From Mactra quadrangularis (taxonomy: Eukaryota > Mollusca > Bivalvia > Venerida > Mactridae): DNA of 64,000 nt. The notes below the pieces were generated by a model, which made no database searches, had not been told where the DNA came from, and worked only from the letters and a program-made list of their open reading frames with translations. The stretch is taken from the NCBI GenBank assembly GCA_025267735.1, contig CM046298.1, positions 38,713,917-38,777,916 of the forward strand, read 5' to 3'. How positions within the stretch are numbered: the stretch's first letter is position 1; every line of letters starts with the position of its first letter. Shown in pieces: positions 47,705-61,543 of the stretch. Both the position numbers and the translations under genes were made by a program.

Positions 47705-50700
47705 CTGAAAAGATAAAAAAGGTAAATGGTTACTTTTTATACATAATTAACGAAGTCAAATCATTTCAAACACATTTATTAATGTTAAAACATCTTTCCA
47801 AGATGGCGGCTGGGTGGTTTTATCAGTTCATAAGTTAATTGCTGTGTGGGTTGACAAGAAGTACATCACTTTTTTTCTTTAGCAATCTAAACTAGGTCGA
47901 GTTCGTCCAATAAAACATATTCTCGGGTTACAGAAATTGTCAAGAAATGACGATTGATACTTAAGACGAAAGTCGGTGGTGGCGGTATTTTCAATAGATT
48001 TATTCGTAGAAATTTATACGTAGTTTCGAATACGATGACATGTTCGGTTTATTCGGTCTCTTTATTATTTGAACGCGAAACATTTTAATTATAGTGTAAA
48101 TAACTAATCAGAGTTTTTAATAGCATGTATACACGAATACAGCTTCGTTAATGTATAGAAACAGTGTAATTATTTTCATATACTTTTTAAAACATTTATT
48201 TCAAGTATTATGTAGAGCCATAAAAACCGTATATTCGTAGTTTCAGCAAATTCCATAAGAATGAAATTGTTGTTTTTATATCCAGGGAAACATATTAAAT
48301 CAGTTAATATAATTATAAAATCAGATGAACTTCTATTTTTATCATCATGTTAAGTAGATCATGTGCCTGATAAGCATTCTGGCTGGATATTTCATCTAGT
48401 TCTGGTTTCAGAAATTTCTGGCAGAAAAATATTTATGAGATAGGTAAATACGTTGAAAATATGTTGTTATTTGTTCTTTGAGATTTTTATCGTTTATACT
48501 AAGTAGTTTAGCCTGGTACAGTGTCACCTGTGTTTAGAGGCACCTGTTGTACATACACCTGGTTATAGTAACCACATGATGAAATTAATCATTTAAATAT
48601 TCCTTTTCATGGTCAAACAATGGTCAATCTTATTTCCTAAATCGGTGTAACTAGGTATTTGCCGTGAATGATAAGGTGTGTATATATAATGAGTAACAAA
48701 CGCAATATGTTCAAATTTGTTTATATAGCATCGACATACTCACAGTCATAATAGAAGCTTTACCTCTATCAAAGCTTAAACTCACACAGCAGATTTAAGC
48801 TCACGATGCAAGCTTTAGCTCTATCAAAGCTTAAACTTACACAGCAGACTTAAACTCACAATGCAAGCTTTAGCTCTATCAAAGCATAAACTCACCAAGC
48901 AAACTTAAGCTCACTATGCAAGCTTTTGGCTTACGAAAGTGTACATCGTATTTTGCAATCAGTATTACATCTCACCCTTTTACTGTTACAATTGGCTGTT
49001 CTTTCTTGGAAATATTGTACAAAATCGAATAAACATTAACGTAAGTTTTATCAAGCAGCAAGAAACAGCAGATATACCCGGCCATTTGTGCAGAGAAATT
49101 CAAAATGTTGGCAAAGTATGACTCAAGTATGAAAGAATTTCCCTACCTATATGATAACAAAATATACCTGGCAGACTTTGCTATGGTATTGAGATCTACA
49201 AACAATTCTAACTGATGCTACGTAGATATAAGAAATATTTAATGTATAAACATTATGGTATAGTTATATACCTATATTGTTGGCATATCAGAATTAATCC
49301 AGGGGGTGTTCCTCTAGGAATTAATGTTGAAATAAAGTGATAAGCCTAAGTTTGATTCTTATTCCAAGATTATATTATTTCAACTTTTTGAATTATACAA
49401 CCGATTTCATACACTGTATAAAGAACTAATTGTGTTTGCCTTTACTTAAGTCTGGCGACATAGTCAAACCCTTTCTAAACAAAAAAACCTAACCATGTTA
49501 ATACAATCTAAATTTTGTTTTATTTGATAATGCATTGTCGATTAAAGAATATTACTGCTATAATTGTTTTCATATACATATTGTATAAGGCTATATCTAA
49601 TGATGTTTTCTCTGACAAAATATTTATGTTCATATCATATTAAGAATCATTTCAAAATGCCAAATTCATTACAAACACACAGTGTGCTCTGACTTCGCTG
49701 TACAAACATTTTAAAGATGTAGCATATCTTATGTCATTACATACAAATGTCAGTTGACCAATGTTTTGTTGTTAGGCAATAATGATCAACTGTGTCCATT
49801 AAATCAAGAAAGCATTATATGTACAAGCTATGTTCATTCTCTAGTTATCAGAGTGTAAGGCCAAAACGTTTCATACAAAATGAAATCTATGTTATGTAAC
49901 TCTACAGTTACAGCCTAATGAAATATATTTCAAATATATGATTATCAAGAAAAGTTGCGAATATTTTTCCAACTGTTGCATAGCGAAATTTATATACAAA
50001 TTCACGTCAAAGAATGAACAGATTTTATCATAAGTTACAGTAAACCCCCTATCATAAATGGCATTAGTGAAAACATTTAGAGAGTAATTATTCTAATTCA
50101 TTACTTAAATCAAAACTGATAATTGTTCATTTATTAACAATGCCAATTTAATGGATATCATATTTTTGTATTAAATTAACAATGGAATTTTTCACTAGTA
50201 CTCAAATTCTAACGTATAGGATATATTATATGGTACAACGTATTATGTATACATGACAAATTATCTATCATGTATATTCTTGTATATCGAGACCGACTGG
50301 AGAAAAAAACAATAAAGTGTACATCAATTAAGACATAATTATCGTAACCACCGCCCCCCCCACAAAAAATCGTAAGCGTATGTGTACATGTGTGTATGTA
50401 ATCCAGGTAAACCAACGTAAAGTCTCTACCATACCTTAGATTCTACACAAGAAACCTATGCCATACCTTAGAATTGCCAATCATAAACCGCAATCTACTA
50501 CGCTGTCAGTAAACGATGTCTCTTTCTCGGAACATATATTTGGCACCGTGCCAGACAAAGGAATGCATACAGAGAAAGATTGAAGCAATGTGCTGATCAA
50601 AGCTGGTGTGTTTATTACCTATTTTATATGAGATATGTGTTTTGTCGTATCAGCATTATCTAATATGCCACATAATTTTATGTATCATAGAAACACATCT

Positions 50701-53483
50701 ATAATTCAATTTGTTTTTCTGGCCGTTTTCCGACTGATTTCGTACTGTTTGAGAAATTTGATCCTAATAGCTCAACATTAGATTCAATATCGTCACGTTT
50801 TGATTCACATGTATTTATATATTCTTATCTCTCATTGATATTCGAATTTCAAATAAAGGGCCATAAGGGAATAAATTGCTCAACTCAAAGACCCTAAAAT
50901 AAAAGTTCAAATTTACAGAGTACATTTTCCCCGTTCTTCCATCTATCGTCAAAACAATCAAAATTGGTTCTTTTCAACATAACAACTGAGTTCTAATGAC
51001 ATAATCTTTAAAAAATAATCACAATGTATAAAATGTAATTTTTACTTTAAATCGAATATATTTCAAGTTTACAAAACATAACTTTCACGTAATGCAATTA
51101 ACGTCTGCCAGCCAGTCGTATAACTCTTCGATTCCAAGAACTAATAGCCTGTATTGATATCCTATCATTTCAAAATATAGATTTGATGAATGGTTTCAAT
51201 TAGTTAGGTACAACATTTAGAGAACAGACTATACTCTTAGCTTTGATAGCAATCACACCTGTAGAAAATTTTCTCTTCCCTCTACTCGAACAACAACATA
51301 CGCTCCGTTGCCAACGTTACCGAGAATAACATACAGCCTATCAACCAAAAATATGTTCTATCTTTATCATACATTTATTTGAGGCCCATTTGGTGTACTT
51401 GAATATCTTGAAGTTTGGTGAATATTTAAAAACTTGAAATCTTAGAATCTAACATGTTGTAAGAAAATATTACAGTTTGTTAACGACATGTTTACGACGT
51501 TAAGCTTACGATTATTATCTTCTCATTCTAAATATATACTCGTATTAACAACTGTAGTTAAGAAGGGTTTATCATTCTTATTTATTGCTTAAAATCTAAC
51601 TTGTAAAATTTGCATATATTATGGATTAGTTTATTTATCCTTTTACATTATGTACATGGCATTGAATCGAAAATCAGCTCATCAGCTAGGTACTTTATAC
51701 ACGCCGCTTCCACCAAAATACATACTTGCTTAATTATTTGTTAATGTAAGACATAGTTATTGGTTGGAAATATTTTTAAGAAAATTATAGCAGAAAACGT
51801 AGACTGATTGTGAGGCTTATATCAATCGATTCTGTCGCTTAGTTCTATTAAGTAAATGTCCGAAATTACAACGTAAGTATACAAAGGTCATACGAGCATA
51901 AACAACGAAAAACTTCCAGTGGAACAAATTGGAAGTCCGAATGTAAGGGAATACTAATTATTAGAACAATAAACAAGTTACTTGATTGTTTTACAATCAG
52001 CTAGAAAAGCTTGCAAAGGTTGCACGACAATTCTTCGCAAAATTTAATTTGAATTTTAATTCAATATTCGCGTACTGAGGAACAATTGTAAACAAAAATG
52101 TTTCTTATAAATCATATCAAGAACTTATATTGTTATCATTTTATTACTTGCTCGTATGCAGTATCGTAATATATCGTTCATTTTGTACATGTTCGGAACT
52201 AAAACTCGCAGGTAGAACAAAGTCTCGTCTCACACGAGAGTTCAGTGTTCTAAAAATAGAACAAGGACATACGATACAGTCTGAACAGAACATGTACGGT
52301 ATCAGGTTACGATAGAAACGGATCGTACGTCAACCTCTGAGTGGCAACGTTGTCATACGTTAAGTTATTCTAAGAAAACGGAAAGACCCCATAAAGAAGG
52401 TAATTGCTCGATTTCACATGGATAACATTTTAATCGTAATTTCCAAGGGTAGTTTCCGTTGACGATATCGTACAAGTTCGCATGATCTTAAATCACGAAA
52501 TCAAAATAAGATTGCGAATCTCTCAAAGTTATTCAAATTCAGTCGCCTTTTTAAAAAGATGCAGTTGTTGTTGTTTTTTCGATTTCAAGAAACACAAATA
52601 AATAGCAAACGATTTGTAGGCCTACTCATTAGGGCCTCATTTGTAACATAAACCCACACAGTCGCCATTTTGAATAAATTATGCAGACTAAAGAATGTAA
52701 AGCGATAGATAGATTATGGTTCAGATAAATAATTCCAGTCAAAATAACAAGAAATTATATATATGATACAAAGAATGCATAAAATAGAACATTAATACTC
52801 ATCACATGCTTATATTGAAATACAGAACAAATATAAACATGGTTACATTGAAAACGTAGTAAGATACAAAAACTATTTTAGTTTGATCGGTGCATTTAAC
52901 TCAACAAAACCGCACAAGTTCAGAAGTATAGCTGAAGTATTTTGCATGAAACATCGGCTAAGTTTATAAGTGCCAGAAACTTGAGTCATTCATGATTTTG
53001 TACTTAAACATTATGGATAAGTCGAGCCAGTGATTTTCAGTCAGTAATACTTCCAGAATAGACACTTTCTCGCGCAAAAAAATCACAGTATATTTTCAGT
53101 CAGTACATAATATATATACATATAATATTTGTATACAATAATGATCTATCATAAATAAAACAAGAAAATCATAGCACAAATAAAGTAATACTTAAGTTAA
53201 ATCCAACACTATGATCTAAGTATAAAAATTAACACAAAAATGCGGAATAAATAGATCAAAATATATATAATAATATATAATATAATATATATATATAGTA
53301 TATCGATATATGAAATAATTTCTCAATGTTAATAAACTACACTAACCTTGTATATAAGTGTTACCCTTACAGTAAAAATCAGACTTTACAATCCAATGGC
53401 AGCAACCAACTAACACCGACCAGACTACACGACAATTCCTACGAAAGTGAAAGCTATCTGAACATTTATTTGAAGGTACATAC
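47705..53483. other. Probable 5' intron of the light chain gene
   Basis: No coding exon is recognised. It holds a three-unit 55-bp tandem repeat at 48757-48930 and otherwise AT-rich sequence with simple dispersed repeats. Confidence 0.4.
48757..48930. repeat. 55-bp tandem repeat, three units
   Basis: The unit carries AAGCTTTAGCTCTATCAAAG, TTAAACTCACACAGCAGA and TTAAACTCACAATGC. It lies upstream of the light chain start-codon exon. Confidence 0.9.
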
Positions 53484-53640
53484 CTGTAGTGACGTCACAA
53501 GTCTTGCCCCAAGAAGGTTGGCTGGCGCTATCAGCATTTACCATATAGGATAAGAATAATCGTAGTGGGAGTCTGTTTGATGGGGTGCCATGTGGGGAAA
53601 CACGATGCGAGAAACGCAACCGGAAGAGGGCATGTGCGCG
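53484..53640 (-). promoter_or_regulatory. Weak candidate 5' exon/promoter of light chain gene
   Basis: On the minus strand a good donor (CTACAG|GTATGT) ends at 53484. It is preceded by a perfect TGACGTCA element, a CCTATATGG motif (one base short of a CArG box) and CTTCCGG. The stretch is more GC-rich than its surroundings. Its link to the light chain gene 5.8 kb away is inference only. Confidence 0.22.
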
Positions 53641-56600
53641 TTCTGGAATCCACAGGATGTCGACTGTATTAATTATTGATCGTTATTGATTAGTGGCTAA
53701 GGGTCTGTGGGTTAAGATTAGTCTTTTGTTTGTGCGTCTTGAGATTATTATCAAGATGCTATCATCGTGTTAATTTACAAGCAGTGATGACCGAACCCTT
53801 CCGAATCACTCTAAGCCGCCATTTTGAATATTAAAACCAAAATTTCTATAGTCTGTTCTCGCAAAATGATTTTCATTGATAAGAATCGTTATGTTGTCGA
53901 CTGGTATAAACTAAAATATGATGAACACATGTCAAACAATGTGTACTGTTTGTTCCAGAGGTCACGTGAACTTCTCTCCAAGTAACTTGACTTTGTGCAC
54001 GTGGCTTTGTTCTTATGTTTTAGAAGCAGAAATAATAGTATCTGAAGTAAAACAGTTAATAGGCGCTTGTATGCTTTTGTGATAGCAATTTGATGCTCTT
54101 TTATTTTGCTCTTTCCTGTTTGCAAGATTAATGTCCGCAATTCCAGTAAAAAGGCGCACATATATTTTTATTGGTGATATTATGTACTCGGTTATTGTTC
54201 TATTCTGCTATATAATTTGGCTGGTTTCTGGAGAATATGATATGTACATAAAAGACAAAAAAGTGCACCATATGTGCTTATGGAAAAACACAAAACGTCA
54301 AGCAAAAGAATTTCGCACAATTAAACGAATAAATAAACGTTCCAGTAATTATTTACCGGTTTATCATGGGTCCTAATTGATTTACATTTGTATTTAGATA
54401 GTCAATTACGCATGTCATTAAAAAGATGACTCGAATAATAATAATAATGCATGTTTGTTGGTTTAGAGGCTTTAGTTTAATTTATTATCAAGTATCATCA
54501 ACAGGTATTTTGGGTTGAATTAATTTTAATGGCTAAACAGGGTGTGGAACTCTAGTAACTTGTAGGTTTTTGCTTTCGTACGTGAAGTAAACTTTTTCAC
54601 CCAGTTTGCTTTAATGTTCGGCATTTGGTGCTTGTTTCTAAACAATTAATTTATTGGTGATTATAAGTTTCCGTCAGCTTCTAAATGGTACATTATATAA
54701 GACCCTGGCTAGAATTAACCTTAGTCAATCAAAAAAACATAATGTCTTTAGTCTCTTTTCTTCCGCTAAGTTGAGATTCGTACTTCAAAGTTCCTAGCAG
54801 TGTCGCCATCCTTCCTTCACAGTCAGGGCTTGGGACAGACTAGGGCGAAGTTCAAACAGTTTGGCCTTGGAGTAGTAAATTATCTTAAGATAGACTTTCA
54901 CTAATACAAGACTGCGTAATGATTAGATATTTCTTAGAAAAAGGGTTTTTCTGCGTGTTATTTTCTATTGTCTTCACATAATCATAATTTTCATTTTTTG
55001 ACCACTGATAAGTATAGACATAATAAATTCTACAAAATTTCTTAAGTCACTTTCATTAATATATTCCCTAAATAAGTTCACAAAGTTCTGGATTTTAAAC
55101 TACAATGTTTATCTATTCGCACAGCCATAAAATTTGGTAACACTACATTATAAGTCAATAGGTATGTGCTTTTCTGATGTTAAAATATTTTATTTTGATA
55201 ACACATTTGTTTATCAAGAATTATATGTTACACTTGATTCACCTATAAAATCTTATGTTATCTATAAACATTAGAATCTATGAAATCTTAATGCATGCAG
55301 AACAAAATGATTTTTGTCATTTTTTGAATTTTGAAATTTTAGACGAAATGGAATTTTGATATGGGATAGTGATCATTATATTTCATTGGTCTGTGAACAG
55401 ACAGATAATATTTATTTCAGCAATTTAGCACAAATGTGTATTTTGTCGTCAGTTGGCGAATTTTAAAGCTATAAATTGACTGGTCAGAAGACTTCAAAAG
55501 AACCCCTTATTGTCCCCACTAAGTTATCACAGTGGTAGCACTTCTGACGACAAATCCGGGGTTCATGGGCCCGTTTCACGGTCATGTCCTTCACACTTTC
55601 GTGAAGTTCATGAGATATCAACTACGGTCATTCTTCGTGCATGCGTCTGTATAAAGCAATTGCATTTATCAGCCACTGGCACTAGTGAATTAAGGTTTTG
55701 AAAGTATTAAAATGTAACATGCATTAGAGACACAATAAACATGTCAAAACATTTGCTTTCTAAGTTAAAGTTTGACTAAGTGCCCATTTCTGAAAAGACT
55801 ATCCTTTTATAAGAATACTTTTATAAGTTTCTGCTATTAAGTAATAGAATTTGTATGTTCCAAAATTGTTTTAGAGCTTTATGTAATTAGGCTTCCAATT
55901 TGATTTTTTATTTGAAATGCAATAAATAACATAAATATGTTTTAGAGAAATTTCATTTTTTTATTAAAGATATTTTTTTCCCATCAGAAGTGTTAGAAAT
56001 AATATATAACACATTTGTACCAGTTAATGATTTTTGCAGTCCATGGCCATAAATAGTTTTGATTTAGGGGCTGTAAAACAACAAAAACATGTTTAAACAA
56101 AGGTATTTTTAGTGACTAAAATTCAAGACATTTTCTGAAAAATATATCATTGATCTATACTAGTAAAAAAATCTTGCGCGTAAGTACATTTAAGACAGTC
56201 AGCCAACTTTGTGAGAGAAAAAAAACATATATTAATGTGGAACCTGATGACGTATTTCAACAAGTTTAAATAGGTGACAAGTACGTCTTATGATGACGTC
56301 GGATATAGCTTTGACAGAGATCGAGATTTTTTATGGTGCAATGACATTTGGAAACCTTGAAGCTTGCTGGTAATATACCCGGTGTTTTTAGTAACACAAT
56401 TATATGCAATAATGCAAGTACAATAATTTTTGTGTACAAAAAACAATGGAAATACAACTATAAAACTTTTTTGAAACATGGACCACTTAAATGTGCAGTG
56501 TACTATGTACAAATCGTGAATAAAATATCTGTTCTGTTCTGTTCTGTTGTTTAAATAATACAACTATACGCCTGAACGTCAAAATTACACTAGTAAATTA

Positions 56601-57799
56601 TGCACGTGATGGGTTACAATGTTATGCATAGGGGTCAATGTTTTAAATATTAAAAAGGTCCGATGGAATCTAAATCGTTATGTAACACGAAAACGTGTAT
56701 TATATGCTTGATAGATTACCAACACAAGAAATTCATGACATTTTTGGCACACACTTCAATTTCAAAGCAAGGTGCAGTAATAAAGTTGCAAACAAATTCT
56801 GCATTTTTTTTTAAATTATATAATTTAATAAATAAGAAATATTATATATTTTTATTAATTCAGCCGATGCGTTGGAGTCTAAATAAAAGAGGACGATATT
56901 ATATAAGATTACATCTTTCTTTGATGCCTAATCTTCTAAATCATTTTCTTGGTTGTTAGATAAGTACAAATATAAGTAAATCTAACACCGTATGTTTTAA
57001 TACCTAGAAAAGCTGATTACATCTACTGCATTCTACGCTATATTTTATCAATCAGCCCCCCCCCCCCCCTGTGGTGATACTAACATACAAATTAGCGCCA
57101 TCAGCGTGGTACCATGTATTGACATGTATATTCTATACAATTAACACTTATAGTTGGACCCCCTCTGATATTGACACGCATGTATAATTAATTTCATTAT
57201 TATACTCGTATAATAATTATGAATGTCAATTATGACCCCTATTTATATAACAGGCCCCTTATTATCCCCCATTTAAACAGACCTGATCTGCAAAAAGATA
57301 AAATAATTATGACAGTCAATGCATATTATCCTTAATAAAAAATACTATAGCCCTTTTCATGTTTTCCTGTCCGCGACCGAGACGCAATTGTTGAACACAA
57401 GCTTACGAATCGGGTTGAAGGTCATCCCCTTTCGCGAAAGATCGATAGTTCTCCATATTTTAGCTAACTTCATTAAAGACCAAACCCTTCCGAATGAACC
57501 CCCCGAGTACATTGCTTAATTTCCGGTGTACGAGACTCAACACTAGACTGCGCACTAAATTCACTGTCGGAACTAGTTGATTGCAAAATGGCAATAACCG
57601 TTAGGAAATCAGGTCATTTTTCTGCAATATGAAATATTGAAAGTGATACTTAAGGCTGTCACGACGTCTGTGAATTACATAGAATACTGTCGCTACTTCT
57701 TTGAAACCTTTATTGTTGCAGAAACTTTTTATATCTCTGGTAGCGATGATGTTGAAAAAAAAACACAAATAAAGAATGTTTTATGTCGCTACAGAACAA
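53641..57799. other. Intergenic, no gene seen
   Basis: No supported exon. Notable are a possible tRNA-like relic near 55520-55570 (CAGTGGTAGCAC ... GGGGTTCA), a retroposon-like 3' tail at 56511-56549, and a C run at 57057-57069. Confidence 0.4.
56511..56549 (+). repeat. Retroposon-like 3' tail with (CTGTT)n
   Basis: GTGAATAAAATATCTG followed by four CTGTT units. AATAAA-like text plus a short tandem tail is the usual 3' end of LINE/SINE copies; the body is not recognisable. Confidence 0.45.
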
Positions 57800-57870
57800 G
57801 GGCTTAGCGCAAAACGGTCGTAACCTAAATTTTTAAAAAGAATGAGTAACGACTGTTTTGCGCTAAGCCC
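57800..57870. repeat. Short hairpin element, copy 2
   Basis: Arms GGGCTTAGCGCAAAACGG TCGTAAC and its near-complement enclose an A/T spacer of about 20 bp. The same family as 16939-17026 in the opposite orientation. Confidence 0.75.
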
Positions 57871-58797
57871 GCGAGATGATAGAAAAGATGTAAGACATTC
57901 CAAGTACATGTTGCCAGGTAATGATTTTAACACATCACACATGGTGATCATTTAGACTAGTATTTCTTGTTCGTATTGAATAATTATTTTGTCATCAGTG
58001 TTTGCCGTTATGGTTCATAGAAAAGAGCAATAAAAATGGTTAAGTATTAATCTATTAGTAATTTTCACGATTACTTGTTTTTTATGAACGCCGAACCAGC
58101 AATATTTTCTAATATAAATTGAATTTGGAATTACGAACGATGCTGGAACTAGACAAGCGTTGCTGGTCCGTTGCCCAGTTGAGAACTGCTGCGATCTAAG
58201 AAGACCAACAGAGGAAGTTTTTTTTCTAAATATGTCAACTCTGGGACAAATTTCAAGTATGAAGTTTAATTCAAGTCGGGGTATGGCCCTTAGATGCGGA
58301 CAGACCCCGGTTAAGAAACAAATCGCTACAATTACTTTAACAAAGAACGCTACTGTATTTATTTGAGAACTAACAGTTGCTTTTAAAAAAAGGTCTTCAC
58401 TTCTGAAGATCGTGCTTTCAAAGCCATTGACAGACTATAGTCAGTACATGTGTTTGTATCCGTACAAAACCATTTGTTCTGAATAAAACTTCATACCTCA
58501 GAGGTGTGAAGCATTCTCATTAACTTACCCGTGCGCAGGGTTAGCATTTTTGTAAAGTAAATATTTATTAAGTATATTATAGCGTATCCTGTTTCTGTTT
58601 CAATATGAATAACATCTTAAACGTCACTCGACTTAGCTAATCATTTTTTTACACAACTTGTTTGTCAATTCATAAAAAAAGTTACTGTCATAGGAATGCA
58701 TTGTTTATTTGCACTCTTATTTATTTTCCTATTCCATTGACATGTTATTGCACCTCTGTATGTTTGTTTTATTCGAACATTGAACTATATTATGCCT

Positions 58798-59142
58798 CAG
58801 TCCCATAAAATCGTGGCTTGTTACAGACCCGTACGTGCAGACAGTCGTAGGCCGTGAGAAGCCTTGCGTATCAAGGTGACGGTACGCACATGACCTACAA
58901 AACAACACACCTGTACTGAGCCGTAGCTGGAAGATATGCATGATTAATCCATACTCGTCCACGATTTTGTTCACGATTTGACTCTGAAGCTGAAACGTGT
59001 ATCCTGGGCTCATCTCACGGACCCTGGTATAACGTAACAGTTCGTGCGGGTACGCAAGACTTCGTACGGCTCCTTGCGGAGCTTTATTGCACGGCGCCCG
59101 TACGGTGCCCTCATGGCTATTTTTATGTTTATGGGACTGTAG
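58798..59142. mobile_element. 345-bp palindromic MITE, CAGTCCCATAAA ends
   Basis: Termini CAGTCCCATAAAA and TTTATGGGACTG are inverted. The interior is GC-rich with inverted GTACGG/CCGTACG-type blocks such as CTTGCGTA. A 157-codon open frame across it is a by-product of the palindrome and resembles no known protein. Confidence 0.7.
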
Positions 59143-59195
59143 CTTTACATGTATATGAATCACCATTAGGCGAAATTGAAGATGATTGTTAAATT

Positions 59196-59370
59196 TATTC
59201 AACTGTCAGTGGCGCATACACTGATCCCAGTCATTTAAATACACAATCAATTATTTTCTCTATGATGCCCTCACATACATGCAGACATCTATTTTTATCG
59301 ATAGTGTGTACAGAAGTACTTTAGGGCGTATTTAAATCAGCGGGGTTAATGTGTAGGCTACCGACAAGTG
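59196..59370. mobile_element. MITE fragment, CAGTGGCGCATACA ends
   Basis: Contains CAACTGTCAGTGGCGCATAC, TCATTTAAATACA, ATCGATAGTGTGTACAGAAG and TATTTAAATCAGCGGGGT. All are shared with the ends of the larger element at 61676-62346. Confidence 0.6.
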
Positions 59371-59393
59371 AAAAAATATTCACAATACTGCAG

Positions 59394-59588
59394 CGTGTTC
59401 AGTTACCCTAAACGTTCTAAAACGTTCCGTAACGGAAGTGTCGGAACAACTCAACCCGAGGCAACTCAATTTCCATACTAACGAATTGAGTTGTCCCAAC
59501 TTTGAGTTGAGTTATGCACGGGTTGAGTTGTCTTCTGGTTGAGTTTTCCCGTACCCGTAGCGTTAACTAACAGTAGTTACTGAACACG
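59394..59588. mobile_element. 195-bp foldback element, CAACTCAACCCG words, copy 2
   Basis: Ends CGTGTTCAGTTAC and GTTACTGAACACG. The interior repeats AACTCAACCCG and its complement, with TCCGTAACGGAAGTGTCGG. It is inverted relative to 34426-34592. Confidence 0.8.
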
Positions 59589-60270
59589 GGACTGATGTAT
59601 AAAACATGGGACAAAAACAGTCATTTCTTATACATGTACATGTATTAGTTTTAGTCGTTTATGACTTACAAATTATCAAAAATAAAGACATAAGATTCAG
59701 GATGTAAGCTTAATATCTAGCACAAAGCGAAACACGCACAAAGATAGTTGTCACGACTGTTTTTGGAATGTAAAGGAAATAGACATTTATGCATTTCAAA
59801 CACCTCTAATGAACACGATTTTTTAACTAAATGCAAATATTGCTTTTATGTTTATGTTATTTACTGTATTTCAAAGTGAAAGTAGATCGAAACCGAAAAT
59901 AGAATTTGGTTGTCAATACTTGAAACATTAGTTTTGAAGTCATATTATAGAAAACCCTTACTTCCTAATTACATAATTAAGCTATAAAATTATAGTGGAT
60001 CAGGTAAATTGTATATTGAACACTGGTGTACAAATGAATATAGTGTGCTCTAATAAAAATACCCCACTTTTTCAAGAAATGGACAAAAATTTAGAAATCA
60101 GAATAGTTCGAACTGTTAATTGTGTCTCTAAAACAGGTAATATTTTGATAATGTCTTTGTTGTAAAAAAGTTTTCAAGTCTGCAATAAATGAAAACATCT
60201 TCATATAATGACTTTAATTGTAGAATAGAGGAGAATTCCGTCCCAATACTCTGGTACTATCCAACCATCT

Positions 60271-60491
60271 CTAAGGCCACAACAAATTGATCATGTTCTA
60301 TGGATTAGCTCGCACCTTAATTTTGACGGTTTTTACAAAAAATATATATTTTTATTTCCTCGCTCGCTCATAAAAATTTGGTCAAACCGCTTTTTAAAGC
60401 AACTGAATGAGATTTTTTTTTTCTTCGCTCGCTCGCCCCATTTTTTCTAGAAAAATCCGTTGAACATATCATCAACTTGTTGTGGCCTAAG
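60271..60491. mobile_element. MITE, GGCCNCNACAAGTTGATCAT ends, copy 2
   Basis: Inverted copy of the 23375-23584 element. It shares TAAGGCCACAACAAATTGAT, CGCACCTTAATTTTGACGG and CATCAACTTGTTGTGGCC. Confidence 0.75.
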
Positions 60492-61109
60492 GTACAGAAA
60501 CAAACTGCCAGTAGTACTGTTTGTATAATTGATTTGTAAGCCTTTACGTTAAGTGTAACCTAACTTGTTTTTTTTCTCTCTAGCTTCTAGACGTATACAT
60601 ACTGAGTCTAGCGGGGGAATAAATACGTTTTGTATAGTATACATGACTGTGAGAAGAGCGGAATATAGATTGAACCTGTATTCATTATAATGTTCTATAC
60701 TCAGATGTTGGAACCAGTCCAGGCATTGTTGTTCAAATTGCTCACACGTGCTAATGATTATTCTGATAAATGTTAGTTACTTTGTTAATGATTAAGATGT
60801 AGATTGGTGGTAATAGAAGACTTACGATTACCTATACATACCTATGATCATCACTAAGGCTTATCAGTTCAATAATTAACACGTGACTTCTATACATAAT
60901 ACTAACAGATGCAAATGATTTTATCTATATTTTGTTGATCTAGTATTGATACGGTAGATTGTTGGGTAGATCTTGGACCATACAAATTATTCATATCACC
61001 TATCTGGACATCATTAATTTATTAGTAATAGGCCTGTATTTGCTTCCCACAGCAGTTGCCCCCCTTATAAACGCCTGTCAAGTCTTTAAAGTGTATATAT
61101 CGATAAAAT

Positions 61110-61543
61110 TAAGAGCTGGGTACCGCCAGGAAATTTATACCACGGTATACCGCGATTATTTACTAAATACCACGGTATATACCACGGTATACCACAGTGT
61201 AAGCCTTAACTATGCGCAGTAGGGCTATTAAATAAAAATACATGTTCAGTTATTAGCTTTTGATGACACAAAGTCCTTATTTAAGGGTAATTACTATTGC
61301 AACTAAATCATCCGTATTTTTTAAAAGTTTTTTCTCAAATTTATCGAAAATTTCGCCATCCCTGCTGACATATGTAACGTGTACATCCAAAATCACGGGT
61401 ACTACTAGTTCTGTGGTTCTGCTTGCTTACTAGAAAGGAAGTTAAGTTATTCAATACCGGTATTTCCGAAAAAACCGCGATATTGTACCGCGAGATAAAA
61501 AACCACGGTTAACGGTTTACCGGTAATACCGCGCACCTCTAAT
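61110..61543. mobile_element. hAT-like element rich in ACCGCGGTAT words
   Basis: The left part repeats ACCACGGTATA. The right part has TACCGGTAATACCGCGCACC near an AGAGGTGCGCGG complement end. It is palindromic overall and non-coding. The copy boundaries are approximate. Confidence 0.5.

Noticed and set aside
56266..56563. 91-codon minus-strand frame
   Set aside because: It runs out of a (CTGTT)n retroposon-like tail and has no recognisable domain.
58729..59202. 157-codon minus-strand open frame
   Set aside because: It spans a palindromic MITE with CAGTCCCATAAA ends; no domain, no splice context.
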